The notes under the pieces were generated by a model. The model searched no databases. It worked only from the letters and a program-made list of their open reading frames with translations, and was not told where the DNA came from. Positions 44,836-56,483 of a stretch of DNA of 64,000 bases are shown piece by piece (position 1 is the first letter of the stretch; each line of letters begins with the position of its first letter). The translations under genes and the position numbers were made by a program. The stretch comes from Ahaetulla prasina (taxonomy: Eukaryota; Chordata; Lepidosauria; Squamata; Colubridae), in NCBI RefSeq assembly GCF_028640845.1, contig NC_080539.1, positions 162,283,736 through 162,347,735 on the forward strand. Direction: 5' to 3'.

Positions 44836-45010
44836 GCACCTGGCAGATGTTGTCTGGGTTCAAAAACTAAGCAAGATCATCCCTGGTTAGTATTTGGATA
44901 GACGAAAAGCCTCCAAGGATGTAAATTAGGTGAGTAAATCAGAAGGCAATGGTAAACAACTTCTGTGCGATTGTATTTATGAAGTCACTAGGGTTGAGCT
45001 TAACTTAAAA
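44836..45010 (+). mobile_element. 5S-rRNA-derived SINE (5S-Sauria type)
   Basis: AACTAAGCAAGATCATCCCT then GGTTAGTATTTGGATAGACG aligns with the internal promoter half of vertebrate 5S rRNA (AAGCTAAGCAGGGTCGGG, then CCTGGTTAGTACTTGGATGG). The rest, AGAAGGCAATGGTAAACAAC TTCTG and GAAGTCACTAGGGTTGAGCT, is the body and tail of Sauria SINEs. The 5S part lies at about 44836-44920. A diverged, inactive copy. Confidence 0.78.
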
Positions 45011-45508
45011 AAATCAATAGTATATTACATTATCCCATGTAATAATACAGCTGCTGGGGAATGAACTTTTTACAAGCCTAGCATGAACTTTCCCACTGAA
45101 CTTGGGTTCTTTCTTGCGGTCTCTTTCTTATATATAAGAAGACCCAGCGTTCAATCAGTACGAAGAGATTTCAGGTGCCAATAATGCCATTTCAATGTTT
45201 TAAATATGTTTAAATATGATTAATGTGCACAAAAAATTAATATAGCATTTTCTTATCTGTTTAGTAGCTTGAGAAATCTCGGGATAATCTTTAAAATCTA
45301 TGAAGTCAATTCCCAGATGAGGCAAAACAGATAGTAATATAAGACAGTTTTCTCTAACGTAAGTCAGTATTCTCTAAACCAAACACTACTCTAACTTGAT
45401 GTTTTTCCCCCAAATTTCCTGGACAGGATGGGGAAGAGGTCAGGTATGAGAAGACTGAAGTAGTATCATGGTCATTGCAGGGGATACCTCCATAAATTAT
45501 TTATAGAT
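45011..45508. other. Unassigned DNA
   Basis: Nothing recognised. Confidence 0.5.
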
Positions 45509-45516
45509 ATTCCATA

Positions 45517-45923
45517 CAGTGGTGGGATTCAAATAATTTAACAACTGGTTCCCTGCCCTAATGACCAGATGGGTGGGCGTGGCCATGGTGGGCATGGCCA
45601 GAGGGTGTGACAGGCAGCACTCGGCCTCCTGCACCCCCCTGGGAGCAAAAACAGGCCATGGAGAGGACGCTCTGCCCCCCCCCCCCGTGCTCCATTTTGG
45701 GCCTAGGAGGACTCCCTGAAGCCTCCTGGGAGTGAAAACAGACCACAGGGGGCACTGCACCCCCCCGTGCCCTATTTCGGGCCTATATGCCTCCCTACAC
45801 TTACCTGGGAGCCAAAATGGGGCGTGTGGTGACTCCTGGAAGGGGCGGGGAGGGGTGGGGCCAGCCAGCAGTTTAATTACTGGTTCGCCCGAATCAGACT
45901 GAACCGGCTGAATCCCACCACTG
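45517..45923 (+). mobile_element. hAT-type miniature element with perfect 8-bp duplication
   Basis: CAGTGGTGGGATTCA at the left and its exact reverse complement at the right (15-bp inverted repeats). Flanked by ATTCCATA on both sides (45509-45516, 45924-45931). The interior is GC-rich with GGTGGGCGTGGCCATGGTGG. It gives spurious open frames. Confidence 0.93.
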
Positions 45924-45931
45924 ATTCCATA

Positions 45932-47160
45932 TCCTATTTGTCGATAGATTGAAGTGTTGTGCGAAAGGTTGAAAAAGTAGAATTGGAGGAATTGGTAATT
46001 ATTTGGTAGAATGTTTATGACATTCTATGTCATAACAGCTGTATAGAAGGACATGCCGCTAACTAACCAGTTAGTTTTATAAAAGTGAGAGTTGGATGTA
46101 TAAGAAGAAAGATAAAGTAGGTTGAATATTGGGGGAGGGTGGTGGGTTGGAGCATTTTACCTAAGAACAAGAAGAGATAGAGCACCTTGGTCATAAAGTG
46201 AAAATTAATGAGGATCAAATTGCAAATTAAATGTAAAGGAACAATGAATAAGTGAAAACCAAGGTGGGATAGATAAAATTGATGAGCTCCTCCAAGAGCG
46301 ATAATATTAAGATTGCCTAAATAGGACTTCATTGGGAAGTCTACTGTAATCATTGGAGGGGGGGGGACTTCTAGAAAATTAGCTAATTCAGCAATTTTTT
46401 GAAAACACTGACCAATATGTAATGAATCTAGCTCCAGAAATAATAAAACTTTTACTTTCAATGCTTCATTATAACAATGTGCACACAGGAGTGGATCTAT
46501 AAGTACTGCAGCACCTTCTAATTTTTTAATACAAATTTAGGTACAAAATTCATGCTTTTTTAAAAAAAAAACACATAAAAGTAGAGGCAGAAAGTTAACT
46601 GAATGACAAACTGCCCATGATTGATTCTTTCATCTTTCTTTGTAGTATTTAATGTATTTCAGGTAGGAAGAAGTTGATGGGGAAGCCTTGAAAACAGTTG
46701 ACTTTAAAACAGAATGAAATACTTGTCTTTAAAGAGAAGATGATACGCCTTTGATAAAAATCATGTAAATATAGCAGGCTAATAAGCCAAGCTAGTTATG
46801 CTTGCCTAAATTAGAGCAAGCAAGATACTGGCAGTTCATCTGGAAATAGCGCAATTTTTAAAGCAAGACCAAGCAAAAAATGTGCCAGCTGTTACAAATA
46901 TTATTTTATTGAATGCTCAGTTATTCTGTTTCACAACATTATGTTCCACATAATGCAATTCTATGCACCTGAGCTAAGCATCAGAATTTCATAACACTTT
47001 CACATCTCCAGGGCAAAGCTTCTGTGCATTTACAAGGAGATTTTTCAGCATCAATCGTAACAGCACAGCAATTTAACCAGAGACTGAAATGTGCTTATAG
47101 ATATATTTGTTCCCATTCTTAGGAAACACTCTTAAAATTCCACTTCACAGCGCCATCACA
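45932..47160. other. Unassigned AT-rich DNA
   Basis: Nothing recognised over about 1.2 kb. Confidence 0.5.
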
Positions 47161-47162
47161 AG

Positions 47163-47280
47163 TAATTGTTTGTGTGTTTGTGTGTTTGTGTGAGTCTGTA
47201 TGATTGTGTGTGTATATATATACATACATAAGCACATATATATACACATGCATATATATGAGTGCATATGTTTATATCTG
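47163..47280. repeat. Degenerate TG/TA tract
   Basis: GTTTGTGTGTTTGTGTG then TATATATACATACATA blocks. Confidence 0.8.
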
Positions 47281-47284
47281 CGTG

Positions 47285-47880
47285 TGTATTTGTGCCTTCA
47301 AGTCAGTGTTGATTCCTGGTAATTATCTGGATTAGTCTCTGTAGGTTTCTTGGCATGATTTCAAGGGTTTGCCATGACCTCCTATTTAGGGCTGACATGT
47401 CCTGAGAGCAGCACCTCCCACCGTTGCCAAGTCTGCCTACCAACTAGAAGTCAATGATTGGTGACCTTGTGGGCACCCAAAACAGAGATGGCAAGACACC
47501 ATCAACAAAGATATGTAAGCCATGGGCCTGTACCCTGGAGATGCAGCTGACCATGCAAAGTGGCATTCAATGATCTGAAAAGCAGACCCTGCACTTGTGG
47601 GAATACGAGAAGAAGAAGAAGAACGAGGAGGAGGAGGAGGAGGAGGAGGAGGAGGAGGAGGAGGAGGAGGAGGAGAAGGAGGAGGAGGAGGAAGAAGAAG
47701 AAGAAGAAGAAGAAGAAGAAGAAGAAGAAGAAGAAGAAGAAGAAGAAGAAGAAGAAGAGGAGGAAGAAGAAGAAGGAGAAGAACTGTCTCAAGGTCACCC
47801 AGCTGGTTGAACCTAAGGCAAGCCTAGAACTCACTGGATTCTAGCCTGGTGTCTTAACTAACTAGACCAAACTGGATCTC
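47285..47880 (-). mobile_element. Sauria-type SINE split by a purine triplet tract
   Basis: On the minus strand the tRNA head and body lie at 47876-47785 (AGTTTGGTCTAGTTAGTTAA, CAGCTGGGTGACCTTGAG). The BovB-like tail lies at 47390-47285 (AAACCTACAGAGACTAATCC, ATCAACACTGACTTGAAGGC). In between is 190 bp of GGA/GAA repeats plus about 200 bp of other sequence. Confidence 0.65.
47606..47785. repeat. (GGA)n/(GAA)n microsatellite
   Basis: Pure purine triplets on the plus strand, GGA-rich first, then GAA-rich. The Glu/Arg/Lys-rich and Phe/Leu-rich frames across it are artefacts. Confidence 0.96.
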
Positions 47881-47884
47881 ATAG

Positions 47885-49038
47885 AGACATCTGAGTGTAT
47901 TTGACTTCATAATTTATAACAAAGCTTTCTGTTATTTCAATAATACAAATCTAAGTGTCTTGCTTAAATTATAATCCTGAAAAAGTATACCTAGTAATGT
48001 TTCCCTAGTTATAACTCTGGGTAAGGGACGTGAAAAAGGAGCAGCTTATCTTTTTCCCCTCCCCAAAGAGCACCTGTAACCTCACACAAATTCGGTCATA
48101 AGCATGGTGCCAACATTTGTCAAAATTCAGGATGTCCTTTGCGAGTTGTCTAAAGTTTCGCCAACTATAATTCTTCATGTTGCTAAAAAGCTCTATTATG
48201 TAGTCAAGCAGCATTGCGGCTGTTCATATGGCAGATACATGTGTGGGTCTTCTACCATCTCAGAGCAGTTCATAAAATAATAAGCAATGACCTTTTTAAT
48301 TCTTGTTTCATGAGCTTTTCATGAGAAAAAAATGGTCTCCCAGTCCATCTACCAAATTTTCCATATCCAAAGATGCTGAAGAATACCGATTATGTTAATT
48401 ATGAATCAAAGCAAAATGGTGCTTATGGTAGATTTACATGCGGTCATGATATCTTACACACAAAGGAAAAGCTATTCGTGATTACAGGTATGAATTCTAA
48501 ACAGAAATGAAGATGTAACCCTACAACCATATTTAAAAGATAGCTGTCTGAATTTACTCCCAGTTAAGCATACCTTGGATTCCTCTTTTAGAGTACTAGT
48601 ATTGTGAGTAAAATAGGAAAGCTACAAGGTCACAGTCTGGCACAATGGTTATTGGAGTTGGCAAACTTGGATAATGAGGAAAGAATAGTAATTTACATCT
48701 ATTTACTCTTTATTGATGTTTAAATTAGATGCAGCTAAGATATTTAGTGAGTAACATACAAAACAAAGAGACAAACTTTATTTCACCCTTTTTACTAAGA
48801 AGGGACAGACAAGAGAAACACAATGTGTTTTTTCTAACCGGAGGTCAATGTACAATATTAAACCAAACCTGGAACTTATGATTTGATTTCTAATTCCAAA
48901 GAATTCTGGTTTAGCTTGAAACTCTGAAACTTAACCTCCATCTTCATAAGCCTCCAGCTTTTGTTTCTAATGTACATTGCAGTTGGTAGAGAACTGGATT
49001 AAAATGTGCTGTTTCTAACTGTGATTGGTTGTGGTACC
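47885..49038. other. Unassigned DNA
   Basis: Nothing recognised over about 1.15 kb. Confidence 0.5.
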
Positions 49039-49046
49039 AGAATAAT

Positions 49047-49293
49047 AAGAGGTGGCTTTCACATACTGTAGCAACTGGTTCGCCCAGCACTGGAAATGTG
49101 CGCGCGCGCCATCTACGCATGTGTGCAGCATCACAAAACATGGCAATTTGCACACATGCGCCATCCACACATGTGTGCAGCATCAAAAACATAGTGATAT
49201 AGGATAGGATTGAGCCTGGGCGAGCCCACCCACTCACAGGTCACCAGTACCAGTTCGCCCGAACTGGTCCAAACCAGCTGAATACCAGCTCTG
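49047..49293 (+). mobile_element. hAT-type miniature element with perfect 8-bp duplication
   Basis: AAGAGGTGGCTTTCA at the left and TGAATACCAGCTCTG at the right, flanked by AGAATAAT on both sides (49039-49046, 49294-49301). The interior has GTGCGCGCGCGCC and a repeated block with CATGTGTGCAGCATCA. Confidence 0.85.
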
Positions 49294-49673
49294 AGAATAA
49301 TAACTCTCTTTATTTCCAATCTCTCCATTTGCTGCAGAATGGGGTTTTTCTTTTAAGCAAAAGCATCAAAAAGAACTTTTCTGAGGAGATCCCCTCTCTG
49401 AAACCCCATAGTTCAACAACATGGCTTCCATGGATCTGAAATGAGGGATATCAGAGATTCCCCTTAGAATAAGTACACTAAAAAAAAAAAAAGCTGATAT
49501 GGAAAACAGTGAAACTTTTTAGCAATGGCATAATGGCATTTTGTTCCTGATCTAGAAGCAACACTATAATGCACATAAAGGCAGTGTTTATAACCTGGCA
49601 GTGAACAAAGCCTTCCCCACAATCCTTTGAACTTCCAGTGATATAATATTATCTTCTATTATGCTTTCCCCTA

Positions 49674-49707
49674 CCCTAATCCTAATCCTAACCCTAACCC
49701 TAATCCT
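49674..49707. repeat. Short interstitial telomere-like tract
   Basis: CCCTAATCCTAATCCTAACC then CTAACCCTAATCC: six hexamers of CCCTAA or one-base variants. Confidence 0.8.
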
Positions 49708-49889
49708 TTTATCTTTGGACCCAACTGTTTCTAATGGAATAGTTCAAAAAACGAAAAACTGGCCAGCTGGTCATTAGTCTGACTCAGGGCCACGTAAGAC
49801 GTTTATCTTGTTATTCAGAAATATTATCAGATAAAGGGGTCCCTTATAAAATGAAGAAGGTGGACAAGTTCCCATCCAGAAAATAATCC

Positions 49890-50135
49890 CCAGTAGCAAT
49901 AGCATTTAGATTTATATACTACTTCACAGTGTTTTACAGCCCTCTCAAAGCAGTTTACAGAGTCAGCCTATTGCGCCAACAACTTAGGTCCTCATTTTAC
50001 CCACCTTGGAAGGATGGAAGGCTGAGTCAGCCTTGAGCCTGGTGAGATTCGATCTGCCAAATTGCAGGCAGCTGGCAATCAGCAGAAGTACCCTGCAGTA
50101 CTGCATTCTAACCACCGCGCCACCGCAGCTCTTTC
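49890..50135 (-). mobile_element. tRNA-derived SINE, GACTCAGCCTTCC family
   Basis: Minus-strand copy with AGTAGCAATAGCATTTAG at the tail, GGTCCTCATTTTACCCACCT, GGATGGAAGGCTGAGTCAGC, and CTAACCACCGCGCCACCGCA at the tRNA head. Confidence 0.87.
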
Positions 50136-50665
50136 CTATGTAAGATTACCTACTTTCATTAACCCAGTAAGGAAGATGTCTTTGAGGCAATTTCAACTTT
50201 AAGCTACAAGAAAGGAAGAGAAAACTGAATGAGTGTGCTAGATACTTTTCTGTCACAAACTTGATTTGAGCCCAGGACCTATGAAGCGCTTAGATCCCAA
50301 GTCTTGTAGAAGCAGAAACATCCAGAAAAAGCAGATACATCATCTCGGAGTGAGTCAGAGTGCATTCACACAATGTGGACCAAACCTTGAGTTGGTTGGA
50401 GGAACTGCAGAAATTAGGATAAATGATTTTATATGGGAGAAAAGGTTTTTCAATGCTTCCAACCCTTGCAGTGTGGAAGCTGATGTCAGAGAGAGTGCCG
50501 AGGCTATTACACACACACATACACACAAACAAACAACAAGGATGTTTTTGTGGGAAAAAAGCATTGAATTAAGGAGCGGCAAAATGTTTTGGAATTTTAA
50601 AAAAATATCAAAATACCTCCTGTTTTTTTCTTAAAGCAAATGTTTTGAGTTTGAAGCAGGCCGGT
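50136..50665. other. Unassigned DNA
   Basis: A short CACA run at 50510-50530. The plus-strand frame 50266-50634 has no recognisable domain. Confidence 0.45.
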
Positions 50666-50669
50666 TCAA

Positions 50670-50795
<126 letters not shown>

Positions 50796-51289
50796 TTTTG
50801 TCACACAGTATATATAAGCATATATATAAGCATGAGTATGTAATAACTATATAATTGGATATAATGAAGGAAAACAATAGGACAGAAACAGAGGCACGCT
50901 TGTGCTCTTATGCACGCCCCTTACAGACCTCTTAGGAATGGGGTGAGGTCAATAGTAGACAGTTTTTGGTTAAAGCTTTGGGGATTTTGAGAAGAGACCA
51001 CAGAGTCAGGTAGTGTGTTCCAAGCATTAACAATTCTGTTACTGAAGTCATATTTTCTGCAATCAAGATTGGAGCGATTAACATTAAGCTTAAATCTATT
51101 GTAGGGAGATTATATTATATAATCTCCCTACAACTGGTGACACCCAGAGGAAGGGCCTTCTCTGTGGGGGCTCCCACCCTCTGGAATGAACTTCCCCCAG
51201 GACTCCGTCAACTTTCCGACCTTCGAACCTTTCGCCGCGAGCTTAAGACACATCTATTTATTTGCGCAGGACTGGACTAGAATTTTATT
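50796..51289. repeat. Chimeric tandem unit 1: antisense CR1-group LINE tail, palindrome, L2 tail
   Basis: 50796-51099 is the minus-strand 3' end of the LINE family of 29358-30025 (TGCACGCCCCTTACAGACCT, AACAATTCTGTTACTGAAGT). 51100-51132 is a perfect palindrome with 16-bp arms (TGTAGGGAGATTATAT). 51133-51285 is plus-strand L2 coding and tail (GGAAGGGCCTTCTCTGTGGG). Confidence 0.88.
51100..51132. repeat. Perfect palindrome, unit 1
   Basis: Arms of 16 bp with a single central base. Sharp junction between the two LINE pieces. Confidence 0.95.
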
Positions 51290-52010
51290 TTTGTCACACA
51301 GTATATATAAGCATAAGCATGAAATAATTATACAATATATAAGCATATATATAAGCATGAGTATGTAATAACTATAAAATTGGATATAACGAAGGAAAAC
51401 AATAGGACAGGAACAGAGGCATGCTTGTGCTCTTATGCACGCCCCTTACAGACCTCTTAGGAAAGGGGTGAGGTCAATAGTAGACAGTTTTTGGTTAAAG
51501 CTTTGGGGATTTTGAGAAGAGACCACAGAGTCAGGTAGTGTGTTCCAAGCATTAACAATTCTGTTACTGAAGTCATATTTTCTGCAATCAAGATTGGAGC
51601 GATTAACATTAAGCTTAAATCTATTGTAGGGAGATTATATTATATAATCTCCCTACAACTGGCGACACCCAGGGGAAGGGCCTTCTCTGTGGGGGCTCCC
51701 ACCCTCTGGAATGAACTTCCCCCAGGACTCTGTCAACTTTCCGACCTTCGAACCTTTCGCCGCGAGCTTAAGACACATCTATTTATTTGCGCAGAACTGG
51801 ACTAGAATTTTGATTTTAAATTTAGTTTTTAACGGGGTTTTATTATTTTAATTATAATTTTAAATTCGGCCTTATTCAATAAGTTTTTTAATTAGTGTTT
51901 TATCTTGTATTTATATTTGTGTTCTTATTAGGCTGTAAACCGCCCTGAGTCCCTCGGGAGATAGGGCGGTATAAAAATGTGATTAAATAAATAAATATAT
52001 AAATATATAA
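51290..52010. repeat. Chimeric tandem unit 2, with complete L2 tail
   Basis: The same antisense LINE tail (51290-51624, with a 32-bp local duplication), the same palindrome (51625-51657) and the same L2 segment (51658 onwards). Here the L2 continues to its normal 3' hairpin (AACCGCCCTGAGTCCCTCGG then GAGATAGGGCGG) and AAATAAATAAATA. Confidence 0.88.
51625..51657. repeat. Perfect palindrome, unit 2
   Basis: Identical to 51100-51132. Confidence 0.95.
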
Positions 52011-52035
52011 TCTATATAATATAATACTATATATT

Positions 52036-52066
52036 GTAGGGAGATTATATTATATATAGGGAGCCT
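52036..52066. repeat. Broken third copy of the palindrome
   Basis: TTGTAGGGAGATTATATTAT is followed by ATATAGGGAG. The second arm is not the reverse complement but partly a direct repeat. Confidence 0.75.
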
Positions 52067-52885
52067 TTTGATACTGTGACGATCTTTCCTGAAAATGTTC
52101 CAAATTCAAAATAATGTCATTTTTATCTTGAATCAGACATTCTAAGTTCAAAATAGGATCATTTAGAGCTAAGTCTCTGTCCAAGAAGGTAAGAAAAAAC
52201 CCATAGCAATCTCAGAAGAAGGTGATTCAAGATAAAATCTGAATGTTGTATACACCTTTGTTTTGGATATATGATTATCTGCTGTGATCTACATCATACA
52301 ATTCAACCATCTATCAAAAAACTCTACCGTCTTCTACTATTTTTGCTAAATAATTATTTAGGTAAGAATATGTGGCTCTGTATGTATCTTCAAATGAGAA
52401 GCAGAGATACGGAAGAATGAAGAAATCAGCATGTCAAAATGATAGGGTTTTTTTTTCTCTTGAACATACTGTATTCAGATTAAAATATTCTCAGCACTTA
52501 AATATGTAATCTGGTTGGAATGCGTATATGACCTTTAGCATCAAGGCTATGACATCTACGAGAGTTTAGAAGCATAATTAAAAAGGCAATCTGCCTTTGA
52601 AAGTCAGACGCTTGAATCTATACTCAGTTTAAAGCAAAACAAATAAATAAGAGTTCTTCTCCTATCCAGACTCTCCTAACAACAATTGCTAATATATGCT
52701 CCAGGCATTTATTCACTCCTAGTAGGTAATATGAATTAAATAAATTCAGTGTGAAATTAGGACATGGCACTAGCTCTTATGAATTTAACCATTTAATTTT
52801 TTTCCTATTTGATAATAATAGACTTGTATAAAATATCTTTGGAAACCAATGTTTTCTATGCAACAAATATACTGTATATGTATGT
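52067..52885. other. Unassigned DNA
   Basis: Nothing recognised. Confidence 0.5.
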
Positions 52886-52888
52886 GCA

Positions 52889-52932
<44 letters not shown>

Positions 52933-52979
52933 AATGAATAGAATAGAATAGAATAGAATAGAATAGAATAGAATAGAAT
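52886..52979. repeat. (TG)n then (GAATA)n microsatellites
   Basis: About 21 TG repeats, then eight or nine GAATA repeats directly abutting the minus-strand LINE tail. Confidence 0.95.
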
Positions 52980-53375
52980 TTTTTATTGGCCAAGTATGAT
53001 TGGACACACAAGGAATTTGTCTTGGTGCATATGCTCTCAGTGTACATAGCAGAAAAGATGCGTTCATCAAGAATCATAAGGTACAACACTTAATGATAGT
53101 ATAGGGTACAAATAAGTAATCAGGAAACAATAACAATATAAATCATAAGGATACAAGCAACAAAGTTACAGTTATACAGTCCACATAAGTGGAAGGAGAT
53201 GGGTGACGGGAATGATGAGAAGATTAATCGTAGTGCAAACTTAGTAAATAGTTTGACAATGTTGAGTGAATTATTTGTTTAGCAGAGTGATGGCGTTCGG
53301 GAAGAAACTGTTCTATGTCTTGTTATCTATAATGTAATTTTGAGGGTAGGAGTTGAAACAGTTTTATGTCCATAT
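52980..53375 (-). mobile_element. LINE 3' end with ATTCT tail (family S), minus
   Basis: Reverse of 56026-56425: TTTTTATTGGCCAAGTATGA, ACACAAGGAATTTGTCTTGG TGCATATGC, and TTCGGGAAGAAACTGTTCTA. On the minus strand the ATTCT pentamers follow the end of the element. A CR1/L3-like snake LINE is likely. A short TG run follows at 53379-53402. Confidence 0.72.
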
Positions 53376-53402
53376 AATGTGTGTGTGTGTGTGTGTGTGT
53401 AT

Positions 53403-54330
53403 GTTGTATACTATATTCTATGCTTGTATAGAAGTCACTGGTTTATAAAAATATAGGTATGACATATTTAGACACTTACTAAAAGATTTTAGGGCAAGGT
53501 AAACTATAATTTACTCCTCAAAATTTATTTAAATTTTTAATGGCAACTGAACTTTATTCTTTGGAGAAATATGAAATCTGTTGGAAAGCTAAATCACAAC
53601 TAACCTATTGATCCAGTATCAGGAAATTTATTTTAACAATTCACAAAGATCAGATTCATCCCTATATGAAACTTGATTGGCGCCCTGGCTATAAAACTTT
53701 TTCCTAGATATAACTGTTGAGAGAGTGTGAGAAAAGATCCGGAATTCCCCAGTTTCAAATTTTACTCTACCCATAATGTGACAAGCTGGCCTGAGGCAGA
53801 CCAGTATTTTCTCAGCTTCACTGAGGAAATGCTATTCAATGGATTGTACCTATTCTATGATTAATTGAGGTCCTGGAAATTGCCTCTGGCTGCCCACTTT
53901 TCTAAACAAGACATTCCACCTCAAAAGCAGAATGATTTAGCTTTTCTTTCTAGAAATTAAGATATCTTTTGAATGTGAATCTTCCATATATAATTTTTGT
54001 TTTTATATTAGGAACTAATCTGAAACAAAGGGGAGTGTATGTTCATTGTAAATATCAAACAAAATAATGTTAAATTAAAACATGAAAATGTGTACACATT
54101 TTCAGCTGTTGTTCTTTGGCCAGCCAACTCATATTGTATCTTGTATATGGATTGTAAAAATGATATCTTTTATAACATAGAAAGAAATGTCTTAAATAAT
54201 TACTTTGTTCTAAGAAATGCAAGAGACAAATACCAGATTTTAATCTATGTAAGCTTTCATCATTTTTGCATTTAGCAAGTAAAGAGACCCAAATAAATAA
54301 TTAGGTTTATGGATGATGTCTAAAAAGGAT
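53403..54330. other. Unassigned AT-rich DNA
   Basis: Nothing recognised. Confidence 0.5.
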
Positions 54331-54334
54331 TGGT

Positions 54335-54440
54335 TTTGTATTTGGGCTTTTTCTTTTGTAAGTCACCCAGAATCACCAGGAGTAAGTTGAGTGTCCATAT
54401 AAAGTTTCTTAATAAATAAAAATAAATGAATAAAAAGATT
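54335..54440 (+). repeat. L2-like LINE 3' tail
   Basis: GTAAGTCACCCAGAATCACC AGGAGTAAG and AATAAATAAAAATAAATGAA TAAA fit a diverged L2 3' end. Confidence 0.5.
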
Positions 54441-54504
54441 TAGCAGAAATTTGCATTTAAAACTTAACTATTGTTCATAAGGATAATTTTGGAACCATAA
54501 TAGA

Positions 54505-54868
54505 ACAATTTTTTCCCTAATGCCATCACTCTGCTAAACAAACAATTCCCTCAACGCTGTCAAACTAATTACCAAGTCTGTATTACTATTAATCTTCTCA
54601 TCATTCCTATCACCCATCTCCTCCCACTTATGACAGTATGACTATAACCTTGTTGCTGGTATCCTTAAGATTTATATTGACTGTTTCCCTATGACTAAGT
54701 GTTGTACCTTATGTTTCTTTATGAATGTATCTTTTCTTTTATGTACACCGAGAGCGTATACACCAAGACAAATTCCTTGTGTGTCCAATCACACTTGGCC
54801 AATAAAGAATTTTATTCTATTCTATTCTATTCTATTCTATTCTATTCTATTCTATTCTATTCTATTCC
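54505..54868 (+). mobile_element. LINE 3' end with ATTCT tail (family S)
   Basis: CCATCACTCTGCTAAACAAA, ATTAATCTTCTCATCATTCC, TATGTACACCGAGAGCGTAT and CAATCACACTTGGCCAATAA AG, then a dozen ATTCT repeats from 54812. No coding part kept. Confidence 0.78.
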
Positions 54869-56025
54869 ATATTATATAAATCTGGCATTTAGTCCAACGC
54901 TTTGCAGAAACTCACCCTAACCATAAATGGCTTTCTTTACACAGGAGAATATCTCTGAAATTATTTTCCTGTTTATGGGGAAAAAAACAATTTAATATTT
55001 TGCAATAAAATTTTTAACGGCCAGAACAAAAGTAGGATCATAAACAAGAAAAATATAACAGCATTCAGAAAATATTAGCTACTTTATCATAGGCAATATA
55101 CTGTAATTTACAATATCTTCTCTGTAGTACACCAGCCTTTAGATTGTTTAAAAGTAAAATCTGCAACCAAGAAAGTTACTTGCTGATATCCATCAATTAA
55201 TCAATGGAAAATTTGTTTATGAGACCTAGTACATTAGTTAATAAAGGCTGAATTAGTCTTACCCAAGAATCAGCATGAAACTATCGGTGTAAAAGGTCAA
55301 GTCTAATTGTCTCAGTCTCCTTCTTTTGCAGGGTTATAACCTCTAGAAAATTGGAATTTTATTATATCTACCTTCTCAAAAATGTCAGAGGGCGAGCACT
55401 AAAACAAGCTTTAGAAAATGTCTGCCAGTTCTTAGAATGAATAAATGAAAATTAGTAAGCTGCAGGGGAGATTTTTCTGGGTCCTCTTAAAACAGTTTTG
55501 TGGCTTAAGTTGCGTTGCCACTCAGTGTCCAAAGTCCACTGCTTGATGGCTTCTTTGGCCTTATTTAATATCTGAAAATAACAAATATTCAATGGAAAGA
55601 CCACACCAATCTCACTTTGCTCTTAATAGTCTTCCAATATTTTGACCTATGATTATGAGATATTAGAAATGAAAGTAGTCTAGTGGTACTCAGAGGATCC
55701 TCAACTATGCTGATAAGATAGCTTGCAAATTCCGGCTTCGATTCTCATCAGTCCAGTCACCAGGACTCAAACTCCACTGATGTTCATCTCTTGACCTTCA
55801 ACATTCCTCCTAACTTCAGAGTATCAACCCTTTTCCCTCCATTTGGAGCTATGGTTTGGAATTTGAATATTCAATGCAATGTATTCTCTTTTTCTCTAAT
55901 GTTTTGCTATTAAGTTCATTAGAATTCATGCTATTATACTTATCTCTGGCTCTTAATTATACATTTGTATTTACATCATCAAAAAAGCACAACAAAGAAT
56001 GTTCTTTCAGCACCAATTCAGAAAG
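54869..56025. other. Unassigned DNA with one dispersed block
   Basis: 55885-55975 (TTTCTCTAATGTTTTGCTAT) resembles 57553-57645. Otherwise nothing recognised. Confidence 0.45.
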
Positions 56026-56483
56026 CTCAAACTGCCCAAGGACATAAACTGTTTCAACTCCTACCCTCAAAACATGCTATAGAGCACTGCACACCAGAAC
56101 AACTACACACAAGAACAGTTTTTCCTCGAATGCCATCACTCTGCTAAACAACTAATTCCCTCAATACTGTCAAATTATTTACTAAGTCTGCACTACTATT
56201 AATCTTCTCATCATTCCCATCACCCATCTCCTTCCACTTATGACTGTATGACTGTAACTTTGTTGCTTGTATCCTTACAATTTATATTGATATTGATTGT
56301 TTCCTAATTGCTTATTTGTACCCTATGACTATCATTAAGTGTTGTATCTTATGATTCTTGATGAACATATCTTTTCTTTTATGTACACTGAGAGCATATG
56401 CACCAAGACACACTTGGTCAATAAAAAATTCTATTCTATTCTATTCTATTCTATTCTATTCTATTCTATTCTATTCTATTCTA
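56026..56483 (+). mobile_element. LINE 3' end with ATTCT tail (family S), longest copy
   Basis: Starts with a possible last coding piece (AACTGTTTCAACTCCTACCC), then CAAGAACAGTTTTTCCTCGA ATGCC, ATTGATTGTTTCCTAATTGC, CATATGCACCAAGACA, CTTGGTCAATAAAAAATT, and fourteen ATTCT repeats (56431-56483). Confidence 0.78.

Noticed and set aside
44836..44920. A functional 5S rRNA gene
   Set aside because: Only the 3' half of 5S is similar, it is diverged, and it is fused to a SINE body.
47502..47844. Poly-Glu, poly-Arg, poly-Gly and Phe/Leu-rich frames
   Set aside because: All frames of one GGA/GAA triplet tract. No non-repeat coding context.
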